A stretch of 64,000 nt of DNA from Bacteroidetes bacterium GWC2_46_850 (GTDB taxonomy: Bacteria > Bacteroidota > Bacteroidia > Bacteroidales > Dysgonomonadaceae). The notes under the pieces were generated by a model. The model was not told the DNA's origin. It ran no database searches and was given only the letters and a program-made list of their open reading frames with translations. Both the position numbers and the translations under genes were made by a program. Positions within the stretch are counted from its first letter, which is position 1, and every line of letters starts with the position of its first letter. The stretch covers positions 1 through 64,000 of the forward strand of contig MENQ01000021.1 in the NCBI GenBank assembly GCA_001768325.1, read 5' to 3'. This document shows positions 5,631 to 14,874 of this stretch, in pieces.

Positions 5631-8582
5631 ATGACCGTGGATAAAAAACTGCAACTGCAACTGGCCCGGCTGTTTCCCAAAGAGCAGTTGTTTACAGACG
5701 AACTGTCTTGTCTTACCAAAGGCACCGATGCAGGATTGTATCGGCTCATTCCCAAAGCTGTAGTCAAAGTAAACCGGGAAGAAGAGGTAATCCGTCTACT
5801 ACAATTCTGTCGCCATGAAAAAGTTCCGGTCACCTTCAAAGCTGCTGGCACCAGCTTGAGCGGACAGACCATATCTGACTCCGTGCTGATGGAGACCGGT
5901 GAGGGATTCTCTTTTTCAGCCATCACCGACAACGGCGCCACGGCCACTTTTGGATGCGGGTTGACAGGTAACGCGGCTAACCGCATGCTGATGCGTTATC
6001 AACGAAAGTTGGGCCCAAAGCCTGCTTCAATCAATTCGGCAAAGATTGGCGGCATCCTTGCCAACAATGCCAGCGGATCGAGCTACGGCATCCGCCACAA
6101 CAGCTACAATACCGTGAAGTCGATGCGGATTGTTTTTGCCGACGGATCCCTGCTCGATACGGGCGACAACGAGAGCCGCCGTGCATTCGTTTCCGACCAT
6201 CCGGCACTGATCAGCGAGATCATCCGGCTTCATGGTGAGGCCACGGAAAATGAGGCTATCCGTGACAGGATCAGTCGCAAGTTTCAATTAAAAAACACCT
6301 GCGGCTATGGGGTCAATGCGCTGATCGACTTCGATGATCCGGTGGAGATCATCCAGCACCTGATGATCGGCTCAGAAGGGACACTCGGCTTTGTGTCGCA
6401 GGCCACTTTCGAAACGGTGCATGATGCACCCCTCAAAGCCACGTCCATGGTATATTTTGCCAACCTGCGCGACGTGAGCCAGGCCATTATACCCCTCCGC
6501 CAATGCCAGGTAAGTGCAGCAGAGCTCATGGACAGAAACGCCTTGCAGGCTGTGGAGGACCAACCCGGCATGCCGGAGGAGCTGAAGTCGCTGCCCGCAG
6601 GAGCGGCGGCATTGCTCATCGACACCTCTGCCGACGATATGGAGACGTTGCTGGCACAAATAAAGGAGATAGAAGAAAAGCTGGCACATCTCCACACCCT
6701 TACACCCATCAAATTCACCACCGACAAACATCTCTACAACCTCTACTGGAACGTGCGAAACGGGCTGTTTACCTCGGCAGCAGCCACACGACCGGCCCAT
6801 ACGGCCTGCATCATTGAGGATGTGGCTTTCCGGGGAGAGATACTGGGCGATGCGCTGACCGATGTCCGGGCACTTCTCGCAGAGAGCGGATATGACGATG
6901 CCGTGATGTGGGGTCACCTGCTGGATGGAAATGTACATTTCACCATATTTCCCGATATCAACACGCCTGCGGGGGTACAAAAATATGCCTCGTTCATGCA
7001 GGACCTGTGCGAACTGGTCGCAGTGAAGCACGAAGGAAGCCTGAAGGCGGAACATGGCACCGGGCGTAACATGGCTCCATTTGTGGAAAAAGAATGGGGC
7101 AGCGACATATACTCGCTCATGAAAAGGATCAAGAGAGCCTTTGATCCGGACGGCATCCTGAATCCGGGCGTTGTGATCAACGACGATGAGGATGTCTTCA
7201 TCCGGAACCTGAAGCGAATCCCCGAGGCGAATCCCCTCATCGACAAATGCATTGAGTGCGGATTCTGCGAAGTGGTTTGTCCCTCCAAGAACCTTACGCT
7301 CACACCGCGGCAACGCATTGTAGCCTATCGTCATCTGGCTGAAAATGCCGCGACAGGTAATAAACATTCCATCCTCAAACAAGTGGAGGATATTTCCTAC
7401 CCGCTGGAGCAGACCTGCGCCACCGATGGCTTGTGCGGCATAGCCTGCCCGGTGGGTATCGACACAGGCAAGCTCGTGAAGGAACTGCGCTGGCAGCAAA
7501 ACGGCCGTTTTGCAAAACAGGTGGCAAAGTTCATTGCAAATCACATGGGCGGAACCACAGCCCTATTGCGCACATTATTGCGTCTGCCCCATGCCGTGGC
7601 GGGACTGACGGGATACAAGACAATGGAAGGGGTGACCAGAGGACTCTATAAAGTGGGTGCGGGAACCTTCCCCTTATGGACAAGGTATACTCCCTCAGGC
7701 AGTAAAAAAATTGATCGTCGTCTGTTTTCGACGAATAAGTCTTCCGGAATATCCGGGACGTCCGGGGCTCCCGATATTACCAATATTTCCAATATGTCCG
7801 ATATTTCCAATATTCCCAATGCGCCCGATGCTCCCACGGTAGTCTATTTCCCGGCCTGCATCACCCGTTCCATGGGAGGTCCTTCATTCGGATATGAAGA
7901 AAAGGAGGATCTACCCTCGAAGATGTTATCGGTACTACACAAAGCAGGTTATCACGTCCTGATTCCGGACAAGTTAGACAGCCTTTGCTGCGGAATGGCA
8001 TTCGCCAGCAAAGGGTTCCGCGAGGAAGCAAAAATGAAGGAGCAAGAATTGAATGCAGCACTGTTGGAAATAACGCGCAATGGAGAGTTGCCGGTCGTAT
8101 GTGATATGAGTCCCTGTCTCCTGCACATGCGGGAAACACTCGACAGTCGTTTGAAGTTGTATGATCAGGTGGAGTTTATCCATGATTTTCTTTTGGATCG
8201 CCTGCAATTCGTTCCCCGTCCGGTGACGGTAACGATCCACACCACCTGCAGTTCCACGAAGATGCAACTGGCCGATAAATTCTTTGCTGTCGCCTCACGG
8301 TGTGCTGAGAAGGTGGTAGTTCCCGAAAATGTAGATTGTTGTGGTTGGGCCGGTGACAGGGGATTTTTCTATCCCGAACTGAATAACTCGGCCCTGTCGG
8401 CCTTGAAGGTGGGAGTCCGTGATGCGAAGGAAGGCTATTCAAACAGCCGCACCTGTGAAATAGGATTATCCATCAACAGCGGCATCACCTATCAGTCGGT
8501 CATCTACCTGGTAGACAAAGCGACTATTTCATCCGGTCGAACCCTTCGCCATAGATACCCACCACGTTGCTCTGAGAAATAA
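5631..8582 (+). CDS. FAD-linked oxidase / Fe-S dehydrogenase fusion (GlcD-GlcF type, D-lactate dehydrogenase-like)
   Basis: A 983-residue protein joining a flavin subunit and an iron-sulfur subunit. The FAD-binding domain (PCMH/VAO type) covers about residues 40-220 with GTSLSGQ at 73-79 and IGGILANNASG at about 138-148; the FAD-oxidase C-terminal domain follows to about 520. Two 4Fe-4S binding clusters are at C540, C543, C546, C550 and C596, C602, C606, and two CCG (heterodisulfide reductase-like) motifs at 786-788 and 903-905. Such fusions oxidise 2-hydroxy acids such as D-lactate or glycolate and pass electrons to quinone; the substrate is not readable here. Between the Fe-S part and the CCG part lies a 9-nt tandem repeat linker (residues 705-734). 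The last 59 nt overlap the convergent yitT, so the final 19 residues are antisense to yitT. Confidence 0.88.
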   Translation: MTVDKKLQLQLARLFPKEQLFTDELSCLTKGTDAGLYRLIPKAVVKVNREEEVIRLLQFCRHEKVPVTFKAAGTSLSGQTISDSVLMETGEGFSFSAITDNGATATFGCGLTGNAANRMLMRYQRKLGPKPASINSAKIGGILANNASGSSYGIRHNSYNTVKSMRIVFADGSLLDTGDNESRRAFVSDHPALISEIIRLHGEATENEAIRDRISRKFQLKNTCGYGVNALIDFDDPVEIIQHLMIGSEGTLGFVSQATFETVHDAPLKATSMVYFANLRDVSQAIIPLRQCQVSAAELMDRNALQAVEDQPGMPEELKSLPAGAAALLIDTSADDMETLLAQIKEIEEKLAHLHTLTPIKFTTDKHLYNLYWNVRNGLFTSAAATRPAHTACIIEDVAFRGEILGDALTDVRALLAESGYDDAVMWGHLLDGNVHFTIFPDINTPAGVQKYASFMQDLCELVAVKHEGSLKAEHGTGRNMAPFVEKEWGSDIYSLMKRIKRAFDPDGILNPGVVINDDEDVFIRNLKRIPEANPLIDKCIECGFCEVVCPSKNLTLTPRQRIVAYRHLAENAATGNKHSILKQVEDISYPLEQTCATDGLCGIACPVGIDTGKLVKELRWQQNGRFAKQVAKFIANHMGGTTALLRTLLRLPHAVAGLTGYKTMEGVTRGLYKVGAGTFPLWTRYTPSGSKKIDRRLFSTNKSSGISGTSGAPDITNISNMSDISNIPNAPDAPTVVYFPACITRSMGGPSFGYEEKEDLPSKMLSVLHKAGYHVLIPDKLDSLCCGMAFASKGFREEAKMKEQELNAALLEITRNGELPVVCDMSPCLLHMRETLDSRLKLYDQVEFIHDFLLDRLQFVPRPVTVTIHTTCSSTKMQLADKFFAVASRCAEKVVVPENVDCCGWAGDRGFFYPELNNSALSALKVGVRDAKEGYSNSRTCEIGLSINSGITYQSVIYLVDKATISSGRTLRHRYPPRCSEK
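7743..7832 (+). repeat. In-frame 9-nt tandem repeat, ten degenerate units
   Basis: Ten consecutive 9-nt units of the form TCC/CCC/ACC-GGN/GAT/AAT-ATT/ATG/GCN encode tripeptides [S/P/T]-[G/N/D]-[I/M/A/T] (SGI, SGT, SGA, PDI, TNI, SNM, SDI, SNI, PNA, PDA). This makes a flexible, polar, variable-length linker inside the dehydrogenase fusion. Confidence 0.85.
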
Positions 8583-9396
8583 ACGCATTTTTATCGATCT
8601 GCTTCACGAGCCGGAAGATGGAGGTGGATTCACTTCGCTTGGCCATCACGAGCAGCACTTTCTGGGGTTGCTTGGTGTACCAGCCCGTTCCATCGAGCAC
8701 GGTGCAGCCACGATGTAACTGGTGGTTGATCTGGGTAGCAATTTCCTCGTATCGGGAGGAAAAGATCAGGAACTGTACCGACTGCCTGATACCATTCAAC
8801 ATCCAGTCGACCGAGGTAGCCATCACCGCGATGATGATGATACCGAAAACAATGGTCTCCACACTCCGGAAGATCACGAATGACGAAGCGACGATAATAA
8901 GGTCTACCCACAGCATGGTGCGTCCGGGTGTAATATTACGGTACTTATTGATCACCAGCACAATGATATCTGTTCCACCGCTGCTGCCGTTCACCGACAT
9001 CACCATGCCTACTCCTGAACCTGCCACGATAGCGCCAATGAGTCCCGCCATGAGCGGCTCCTCCGTCATGATCGTCGGCCATTGGAAGCTTTCAAACATG
9101 CCGATGAAAGTGGTCAGCGATGCCACGCCCACGATGGTTTTTATGAGGAACTCCGAACCCAGTATTCTGAAAGAGATCAGCAACAATATCGCATTCATCA
9201 CGAAAACCATAATAGACACCGGCCATTCCAACGCGTAATTGATCAGTACGGCCACACCGGTGAGACCTCCCATAACAAAATGATGGGGCATGATAAACTG
9301 CGTTACTCCCAGTGCATACATGAAAGTTCCCAGGAATATCGTCAGATAATCTTTCCAGTAAAACTTCTTCAGGCTGAATTCAGGCAATTTTTTCAT
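8524..9396 (-). CDS. YitT family membrane protein with DUF2179 domain
   Basis: A 290-residue protein. Five to six membrane segments occupy about residues 15-200 (for example DYLTIFLGTFMYALGVTQF, and a glycine-rich segment AIVAGSGVGMVMSVNGSSGG at about 135-155), followed by a C-terminal cytoplasmic DUF2179 domain (about 205-290: GCTVLDGTGWYTKQ, VLLVMAKRSE, DKNAFISQSNVVGIYGEGF). The family is widespread and of unknown transport or sensing function. It starts 3 nt after the leuS stop, so it is co-transcribed with leuS. Its 3' end overlaps the convergent dehydrogenase gene by 59 nt. Confidence 0.9.
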   Translation of the reverse strand: MKKLPEFSLKKFYWKDYLTIFLGTFMYALGVTQFIMPHHFVMGGLTGVAVLINYALEWPVSIMVFVMNAILLLISFRILGSEFLIKTIVGVASLTTFIGMFESFQWPTIMTEEPLMAGLIGAIVAGSGVGMVMSVNGSSGGTDIIVLVINKYRNITPGRTMLWVDLIIVASSFVIFRSVETIVFGIIIIAVMATSVDWMLNGIRQSVQFLIFSSRYEEIATQINHQLHRGCTVLDGTGWYTKQPQKVLLVMAKRSESTSIFRLVKQIDKNAFISQSNVVGIYGEGFDRMK

Positions 9397-9399
9397 TCC

Positions 9400-12153
9400 T
9401 TATACTACCACATTGACGATTTTTTTCGGTACGATGATGATCTTTTTCGGTGTCTTTCCCTCCAGCCACTTTTGCGACTGGGGATGTTCCAGCACCGCTT
9501 TTTCTATCTCCTCATTGACTGCGTCTGCAGCAAACTCGAGGATAAAGCGTGACTTTCCGTTGAAGGAGATGGCATATGGGAAGGCATCTTCCTTTAGATA
9601 CTCCTCATTGCACACAGGCCATGCCGCATCACAGACCGAGGTCTCATTTCCCAGCGCATGCCACAGTTCTTCGGCAAGGTGTGGTGCAAAAGGTGCCAGG
9701 CAGACCGCCAGATCGCTCAGAACCTCTCTTTCCCGGCATGCGAGTGCCGTCAGTTCGTTCAGGCAAATCATGAAAGCAGAAACCGAAGTATTGAAAGAGA
9801 AATTTTCAATGTCATGCGTCACCTTTTTAATTAGCTTGTGCAACGATTTCAGGGCTTCCTTCGAAGGTTGGTCGTCGGTCACCGCCAATACTCCCTCCCT
9901 ATAAAACAGGTTCCACACCTTGCGCAGGAAGCGGTGCACACCGTCTATTCCGTTGGTATCCCAAGGCTTGGATTGTTCCAGCGGTCCCAAAAACATCTCG
10001 TAGAGGCGAAGCGTATCGGCACCATATTTTTCGACAATGTCATCGGGGTTGACCACGTTGTACATCGATTTCGACATCTTTTCCACGGCCCATCCGCATA
10101 CATATTTGCCATCCTCCAGGATAAACTCGGCTGTTTTATATTCGGGACTCCACTGCCTGAAAGCATCCAGGTCGAGCAGGTCGTTGTGCACGATGTTCAC
10201 ATCCACATGAATGGGTGTCACCTCATATTGTTCCCTGAGGTTGTATGATACGAACGTGTTGGATCCTTTGATGCGATACACGAAGTTGCTGCGTCCCTGG
10301 ATCATGCCTTGGTTTACCAGCTTCTTAAAAGGTTCCTCTTCGCATGAAACGCCCAGGTCGAACAGAAACTTATTCCAGAAGCGACTGTACACAAGGTGTC
10401 CCGTGGCATGCTCGGTACCGCCAATGTAAAGATCCACATCGCGCCAGTAGGTGTTTGCCTTCTCCGACACCAATGACTCGTTGTTGTGCGGGTCCATGTA
10501 GCGCAGGTAGTAGGCCGACGAGCCAGCAAAACCGGGCATGGTATTCAGCTCGAGGGGATAGCCCTCCTTCGTCTGCCAGTTTTGGGCCCTTCCAAGCGGT
10601 GGCTCACCCGTTTCGGTGGGCAGGAACTTATCCACTTCGGGAAGCTCCAGCGGCAGCTCGCTTTCATCGAGCGTATAGGGCATCTCCTCCTTGTAATAGA
10701 TCGGGAACGGCTCACCCCAGTAGCGCTGTCGTGAAAAGATAGCATCGCGCAGGCGGTAATTGATCTTGCGGTATCCCAATCCCCTTTTCTCCACCTCGTC
10801 GATGGCCGCCGGGATGGCTTGCTTTACCGTCATGCCATTCAGGAAGCCGGAGTTGACCATGATGCCCTCTTTGGCATCGAAGCTCTCTTCCGAGATGTCA
10901 CATCCTTCAATAAGGGGGATGATGGGAAGATTAAAATGACGGGCGAAGGCATAGTCGCGGCTATCGTGCGCCGGCACGGCCATGATGGCACCCGTACCGT
11001 ATCCGGCCAGCACGTAATCGGATATCCATATGGGAAGTTGCTCTCCCGTAAAAGGATGGGTAGCATGGGAGCCGGAGAAGACCCCGGTCACTGTTTTATC
11101 GGCCATCCGTTCCCGTTCCGTCTTTTTCTTTGTTTTGGCAATGTAGGCATTCACCGCATCGCGCTGCCCATCGGTGGTAAGCTGCTCCACAAGCTCACTC
11201 TCGGGAGCCAGCACCATGAAGGTCACCCCGAAGATGGTATCGGCACGGGTAGTAAAGATATCAAAAGTGATCTCTTCTGAAGTCTTGAAATGCATGACAG
11301 CCCCTTCGCTGCGACCGATCCAGTTGCGTTGTGTCTCCTTGAGCGAGTCGCTCCAGGCAATCGTGTCGAGCCCCTCCAGCAGGCGCTGGGCATAGGCTGA
11401 AACGCGCAAGCACCATTGGCGCATCTTACGTTGCTCCACCGGATACCCCCCCCGGATGGAGAGGCCTTCACTCACTTCGTCGTTGGCAAGTACGGTACCC
11501 AGCTGTTGGCACCAGTTCACCATGGTGTCGCCCAGGTAGGCTATGCGATAGTTCATCAGCAGCTCCTGCTGTTCTTTTTCTGTCTTGCTGTTCCACTCTT
11601 CAGCGGTGAACGTCATCGGCTCGGTGCAGGCCACATCCAGTCCTGCCGTACCCTGTTGGGAAAACACTTCTGCCAGCTCCGTGATGGGACGGGCCTGTTT
11701 CGCCTGGTTGCAATAGTAGGAATGGAACATCCGGATAAACGCCCATTGTGTCCACTTATAATAATCCGGGTCGCAGGTACGTACCTCGCGGCTCCAGTCG
11801 TATGAAAATCCGATCTTGTCGAGTTGCTCCCGGTAGCGGTTGATATTGTTCTCGGTGGTGATGGCAGGATGCTGGCCGGTTTGTATAGCGTACTGTTCTG
11901 CAGGCAGTCCGTAAGCATCGTAGCCCATGGGATGAAGCACGTTAAATCCCTGCAATCGTTTGTATCGCGAAAAGATATCCGACGCGATATACCCCAGGGG
12001 ATGTCCCACATGCAACCCAGCCCCTGAGGGATAGGGGAACATGTCGAGCACGTAATATTTGAGCTTTGCACTCTCTTCCGTTACCTTGTAAGTTTGATGG
12101 TCGACCCAGTATTGTTGCCACCTTTTTTCTATTTCTCTGAAATTGTAATCCAT
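9400..12153 (-). CDS. leuS: Leucyl-tRNA synthetase
   Basis: Charges tRNA-Leu in the cytoplasm. A 917-residue class I synthetase. The HIGH-type motif is HVGH at residues 48-51 after FPYPSGAGL, and KMSKS is at 692-696. Between them sits the CP1 editing domain (about 230-430), with a threonine-rich editing loop ([18 protein letters not shown]) that hydrolyses mischarged tRNA. The C-terminal anticodon-binding domain ends with [14 protein letters not shown], the usual LeuS tail. It has its own promoter motif in the 39-nt gap after fadD and is followed by yitT. Confidence 0.97.
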   Translation of the reverse strand: MDYNFREIEKRWQQYWVDHQTYKVTEESAKLKYYVLDMFPYPSGAGLHVGHPLGYIASDIFSRYKRLQGFNVLHPMGYDAYGLPAEQYAIQTGQHPAITTENNINRYREQLDKIGFSYDWSREVRTCDPDYYKWTQWAFIRMFHSYYCNQAKQARPITELAEVFSQQGTAGLDVACTEPMTFTAEEWNSKTEKEQQELLMNYRIAYLGDTMVNWCQQLGTVLANDEVSEGLSIRGGYPVEQRKMRQWCLRVSAYAQRLLEGLDTIAWSDSLKETQRNWIGRSEGAVMHFKTSEEITFDIFTTRADTIFGVTFMVLAPESELVEQLTTDGQRDAVNAYIAKTKKKTERERMADKTVTGVFSGSHATHPFTGEQLPIWISDYVLAGYGTGAIMAVPAHDSRDYAFARHFNLPIIPLIEGCDISEESFDAKEGIMVNSGFLNGMTVKQAIPAAIDEVEKRGLGYRKINYRLRDAIFSRQRYWGEPFPIYYKEEMPYTLDESELPLELPEVDKFLPTETGEPPLGRAQNWQTKEGYPLELNTMPGFAGSSAYYLRYMDPHNNESLVSEKANTYWRDVDLYIGGTEHATGHLVYSRFWNKFLFDLGVSCEEEPFKKLVNQGMIQGRSNFVYRIKGSNTFVSYNLREQYEVTPIHVDVNIVHNDLLDLDAFRQWSPEYKTAEFILEDGKYVCGWAVEKMSKSMYNVVNPDDIVEKYGADTLRLYEMFLGPLEQSKPWDTNGIDGVHRFLRKVWNLFYREGVLAVTDDQPSKEALKSLHKLIKKVTHDIENFSFNTSVSAFMICLNELTALACREREVLSDLAVCLAPFAPHLAEELWHALGNETSVCDAAWPVCNEEYLKEDAFPYAISFNGKSRFILEFAADAVNEEIEKAVLEHPQSQKWLEGKTPKKIIIVPKKIVNVVV

Positions 12154-12179
12154 GCCGTTACTCCATTAAAAAAACGGTG

Positions 12180-12187
12180 CAAAGATA
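12180..12187 (-). promoter_or_regulatory. TAnnTTTG promoter -7 element for leuS
   Basis: CAAAGATA on the plus strand reads TATCTTTG on the minus strand, 26 nt before the leuS ATG at 12153. It lies between the fadD stop and leuS, so leuS can be transcribed independently of fadD. Confidence 0.6.
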
Positions 12188-12192
12188 ATGAT

Positions 12193-13998
12193 TTAATATG
12201 AATACATCCTGTCAATCACGTCAGCATATTTTTCCAGGATCACCTTCCTGCGCAATTTGAGGGTATTGGTCAGTTCTCCGTTTTCCACGCTGAACGGGTT
12301 CGGCAGCAATGTAATTTTCTTGATTTTTTCGTAGGAAGTAAATTGCGATTGCAGCAGCTCAATGCGGCCGAAGATTAAGTTGTGAATGTGGGGATTGCCC
12401 ACCAGCGCTTCCAGGGTTTCAAAAGCGATCTTTTGTTCCTGTGCATAAGCCACCAGGGTTTCAAAATTGGGAACAATCAGTGCACTGACGAACTTACGTT
12501 CATCTCCGATCACTGCCACCTGTTCAATGAATTTATCTTCCGAAATACGGGTTTCAATCATTTGCGGAGCAATATATTTGCCGTTGGAGGTCTTGTAAAG
12601 GTCTTTGATGCGTTCTGTGAGAATGATCTCATTGTCATCGGTCAGTGACCCGGCATCACCGGTTCTGAAAAAACCATCTTCGGTAAAGGCGGCAGCGTTC
12701 GCTTCCGGTTTTTTATAATAACCGGCCATCACGGTATCACCTTTCACCAGTATCTCGTTGTTTTCGCCTATCTTCACCGCTACGTCGGGCATTACTCTTC
12801 CCACCGTACCGATCCGGAAACCTTTTTGGGGAAAGCAGCTCACCGTGGCCGTGGTCTCGGTAAGGCCATACCCATAAATAAGATGGACATCGATCGATTG
12901 CATAAATGCGTTGATTGTATCGGACAATGGCGCGCCGGCCACGGGAAAGAAATTTCCGCGATCGATGCCCACGATTCGTTTGATGAGATGAAAGACGGTA
13001 TGCCGGTAAAGATAAAATTTGATCCGATTACCCAGCGGAGCCCTCTTTCCCTCGTTTACATACTCCAGGTTATGGCGACGGCCTGTCTTCACCGCATCAT
13101 TGAACAACCATTTCGTGATACCGGATGCGCTATCGATATTATCTTTCACACCATCATATACCTTCTCCCAAAAACGGGGGACATTGCTCATCAAGGTAGG
13201 CCGCACCTGCTTGAGGGTTTTCCGTATCTCACTCGGATCTCTGTTTACAGCCACGGTAATACCCTTGTGCAGACAGTAATAGGTCCATGCCTTTTCAAAA
13301 ATATGGGTCAACGGCAAAAAACACATGGAGAGATCTGTCTCCGAGAGGTTCTGAAGTCGCATGTCGTGTATGCGACAGGCTTTGATGTAATTGGCATGGG
13401 TGAGCATCACACCTTTGGGTTCACCTGTTGTTCCGGAAGTGTAAATAATGGTGGCAAGGTCACTCTCTTTTAATTGTTTCAGCCTTGAATTTACCAGGGC
13501 CATCGATTCCGAATTATCTCCGGTTGTAATAAAATCATCGAAAAAAACCGACGTCTGATCATCGGGCTTCAGCACCACTTTCGGATCAAAGATAATCAGC
13601 TTCACCAATACGGGTAACTCCTGTTGCACCTTATAAGCATTATTATACTGAAACTGTTCACCCACGAACAGCAGTCGAATGTTCGCGTCCTGAACGATAT
13701 AACTGACCTGCAAGGGCGAGGCCGTCGCGTACATGGGTACCATGACCGCCTTGTTGGCATAGGCGGCAAAATCGGTGATCAGATATTTATCCATGTTCTG
13801 GGCATAAATACCCACGTTGTCGTCTGGCTGCAATCCTATCTCAGCCATTGCCTGCGCTACTTTCATGATTTTATCGGCAAAACTCTTCCATGAAAGATCG
13901 AGCCATTCTCCCGATGGCGACTGATATTTGAGCGCTGTCTTGTATTTCAACGTCAATGCTTGTTTGTGGACAAGTTCTCCAAGGTGATGGTAATTCAT
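12193..13998 (-). CDS. Long-chain fatty acid--CoA ligase (AMP-dependent synthetase)
   Basis: A 601-residue ANL-superfamily enzyme that activates fatty acids to acyl-CoA through an acyl-adenylate. The ATP/AMP-binding motif IIYTSGTTGEPKGVMLTH lies at about residues 186-203; further core motifs are YGLTETTA at about 373-380 and the hinge GEILVKGDTVMAGYYKKPEA, FRTGD, then ERIKDLYKTSNGKYIAP. It is the long 'FAA1-like' form common in Bacteroidetes, with a C-terminal part typical for membrane-associated long-chain ligases. Substrate chain length is inferred. It is monocistronic with a promoter at 14018. Confidence 0.93.
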   Translation of the reverse strand: MNYHHLGELVHKQALTLKYKTALKYQSPSGEWLDLSWKSFADKIMKVAQAMAEIGLQPDDNVGIYAQNMDKYLITDFAAYANKAVMVPMYATASPLQVSYIVQDANIRLLFVGEQFQYNNAYKVQQELPVLVKLIIFDPKVVLKPDDQTSVFFDDFITTGDNSESMALVNSRLKQLKESDLATIIYTSGTTGEPKGVMLTHANYIKACRIHDMRLQNLSETDLSMCFLPLTHIFEKAWTYYCLHKGITVAVNRDPSEIRKTLKQVRPTLMSNVPRFWEKVYDGVKDNIDSASGITKWLFNDAVKTGRRHNLEYVNEGKRAPLGNRIKFYLYRHTVFHLIKRIVGIDRGNFFPVAGAPLSDTINAFMQSIDVHLIYGYGLTETTATVSCFPQKGFRIGTVGRVMPDVAVKIGENNEILVKGDTVMAGYYKKPEANAAAFTEDGFFRTGDAGSLTDDNEIILTERIKDLYKTSNGKYIAPQMIETRISEDKFIEQVAVIGDERKFVSALIVPNFETLVAYAQEQKIAFETLEALVGNPHIHNLIFGRIELLQSQFTSYEKIKKITLLPNPFSVENGELTNTLKLRRKVILEKYADVIDRMYSY

Positions 13999-14017
13999 AT
14001 AAATCCTGTTATTTGCT

Positions 14018-14025
14018 CAAATTTA
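14018..14025 (-). promoter_or_regulatory. TAnnTTTG promoter -7 element for the acyl-CoA ligase
   Basis: CAAATTTA on plus reads TAAATTTG on minus, 19 nt upstream of the ATG at 13998. Confidence 0.5.
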
Positions 14026-14187
14026 CACTTTCTTTCGGATTTTTTTGGAAAAAAACTTTATTTTTGTCGTTCTGAAGTTTCTTTGTGGTTTTTTCAGGGG
14101 TAATATATTCACTTAACATTCTATGAACGCGCAGGTTAATTAACTACACTTAACTTGTTTTTTCATGGAAAAATAAAACATTGCATT

Positions 14188-14195
14188 TATCTTTG
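14188..14195 (+). promoter_or_regulatory. TAnnTTTG promoter -7 element for DUF4294 gene
   Basis: TATCTTTG with its last base 8 nt before ATG 14203. The predicted transcription start (about 14202) lies at or just before this ATG, so the message is nearly leaderless, and any start further upstream (14155) would not be transcribed. Confidence 0.55.
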
Positions 14196-14202
14196 CGTGG
14201 TT

Positions 14203-14847
14203 ATGGAAAGACTTATCCACATAATTATTGTCTTTTGTCTGTTGCTCTTATCTCCGGTGGCGAAAGCGCAGAGATACTATGCGGCCAACAATACCCCCGA
14301 GACAAACGGCCCTGTCTCCACCCTGTTTTTAATGCCGAACGTATATCCGGCAGTGATTATGGAGGGTGATACCGTTGCCTGTATGTGGCTCACCGATTTC
14401 ATCAAATATTCGCCCATCTCCTTTCGCAGCTCCAAGGACCGGACTGCTTATACCAGATTAATCCGCGATGTAAAAAAAACACTTCCTTATGCCAAGGAGA
14501 TTGCCGGCATCATCACCGAGACCTATGAATACATGGAGACTCTTCCCGATGATAAAGCACGGCAGAAGCATCTCAATAAGATGGAAAAATATCTGATGGA
14601 CACCTACACCCCCAAAATGAAAAAACTTACCCGTTCGCAGGGACAATTGCTGATGAAACTGGTCGACAGGGAAACCAACTCCTCTTCCTATCACATCATC
14701 GATGCCTTTATGGGAAGTTTTACGGCATGGTCCTATAATATCTTTGCCGGTTTATTCGGAAACAGCCTGAAAACAAGATACAATCCTTACGGTGAAGATC
14801 GCGTGACCGAACGGATATGTGTTCTCGTGGAACAAGGTGTTGTTTGA
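14203..14847 (+). CDS. Secreted DUF4294 domain protein
   Basis: A 214-residue protein. I start it at ATG 14203, because from there a clean signal peptide runs (MERLIHIIIVFCLLLLSPVA, cleavage near AKAQ), and because a promoter motif ends at 14195; the same frame is open from 14155 but would put 16 unlikely residues in front. The body (VMEGDTVACMWLTDF, a helical region with RDVKKTLPYAKEIAGII, then TRSQGQLLMKLVDRETN) fits DUF4294, a Bacteroidetes-specific periplasmic family of unknown function. It is followed 27 nt later by a SulP transporter that has its own promoter. Confidence 0.85.
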   Translation: MERLIHIIIVFCLLLLSPVAKAQRYYAANNTPETNGPVSTLFLMPNVYPAVIMEGDTVACMWLTDFIKYSPISFRSSKDRTAYTRLIRDVKKTLPYAKEIAGIITETYEYMETLPDDKARQKHLNKMEKYLMDTYTPKMKKLTRSQGQLLMKLVDRETNSSSYHIIDAFMGSFTAWSYNIFAGLFGNSLKTRYNPYGEDRVTERICVLVEQGVV

Positions 14848-14856
14848 TTTTTTTAT

Positions 14857-14864
14857 TACCTTTG
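14857..14864 (+). promoter_or_regulatory. TAnnTTTG promoter -7 element for sulP
   Basis: TACCTTTG, 10 nt before ATG 14875. The predicted leader is only a few bases long. Confidence 0.5.
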
Positions 14865-14874
14865 CATCGTTTTT

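Noticed and set aside
6372-7544. Long open frame (390 codons) on the minus strand inside the FAD/Fe-S dehydrogenase
   Set aside because: It is antisense to a gene with clear domains; the translation has no recognisable motif and its composition is that of a mirrored GC-rich coding strand.
14059-14066. TATTTTTG on the plus strand as promoter of the DUF4294 gene
   Set aside because: It is about 140 nt from the start, whereas a better placed TATCTTTG lies at 14188-14195.
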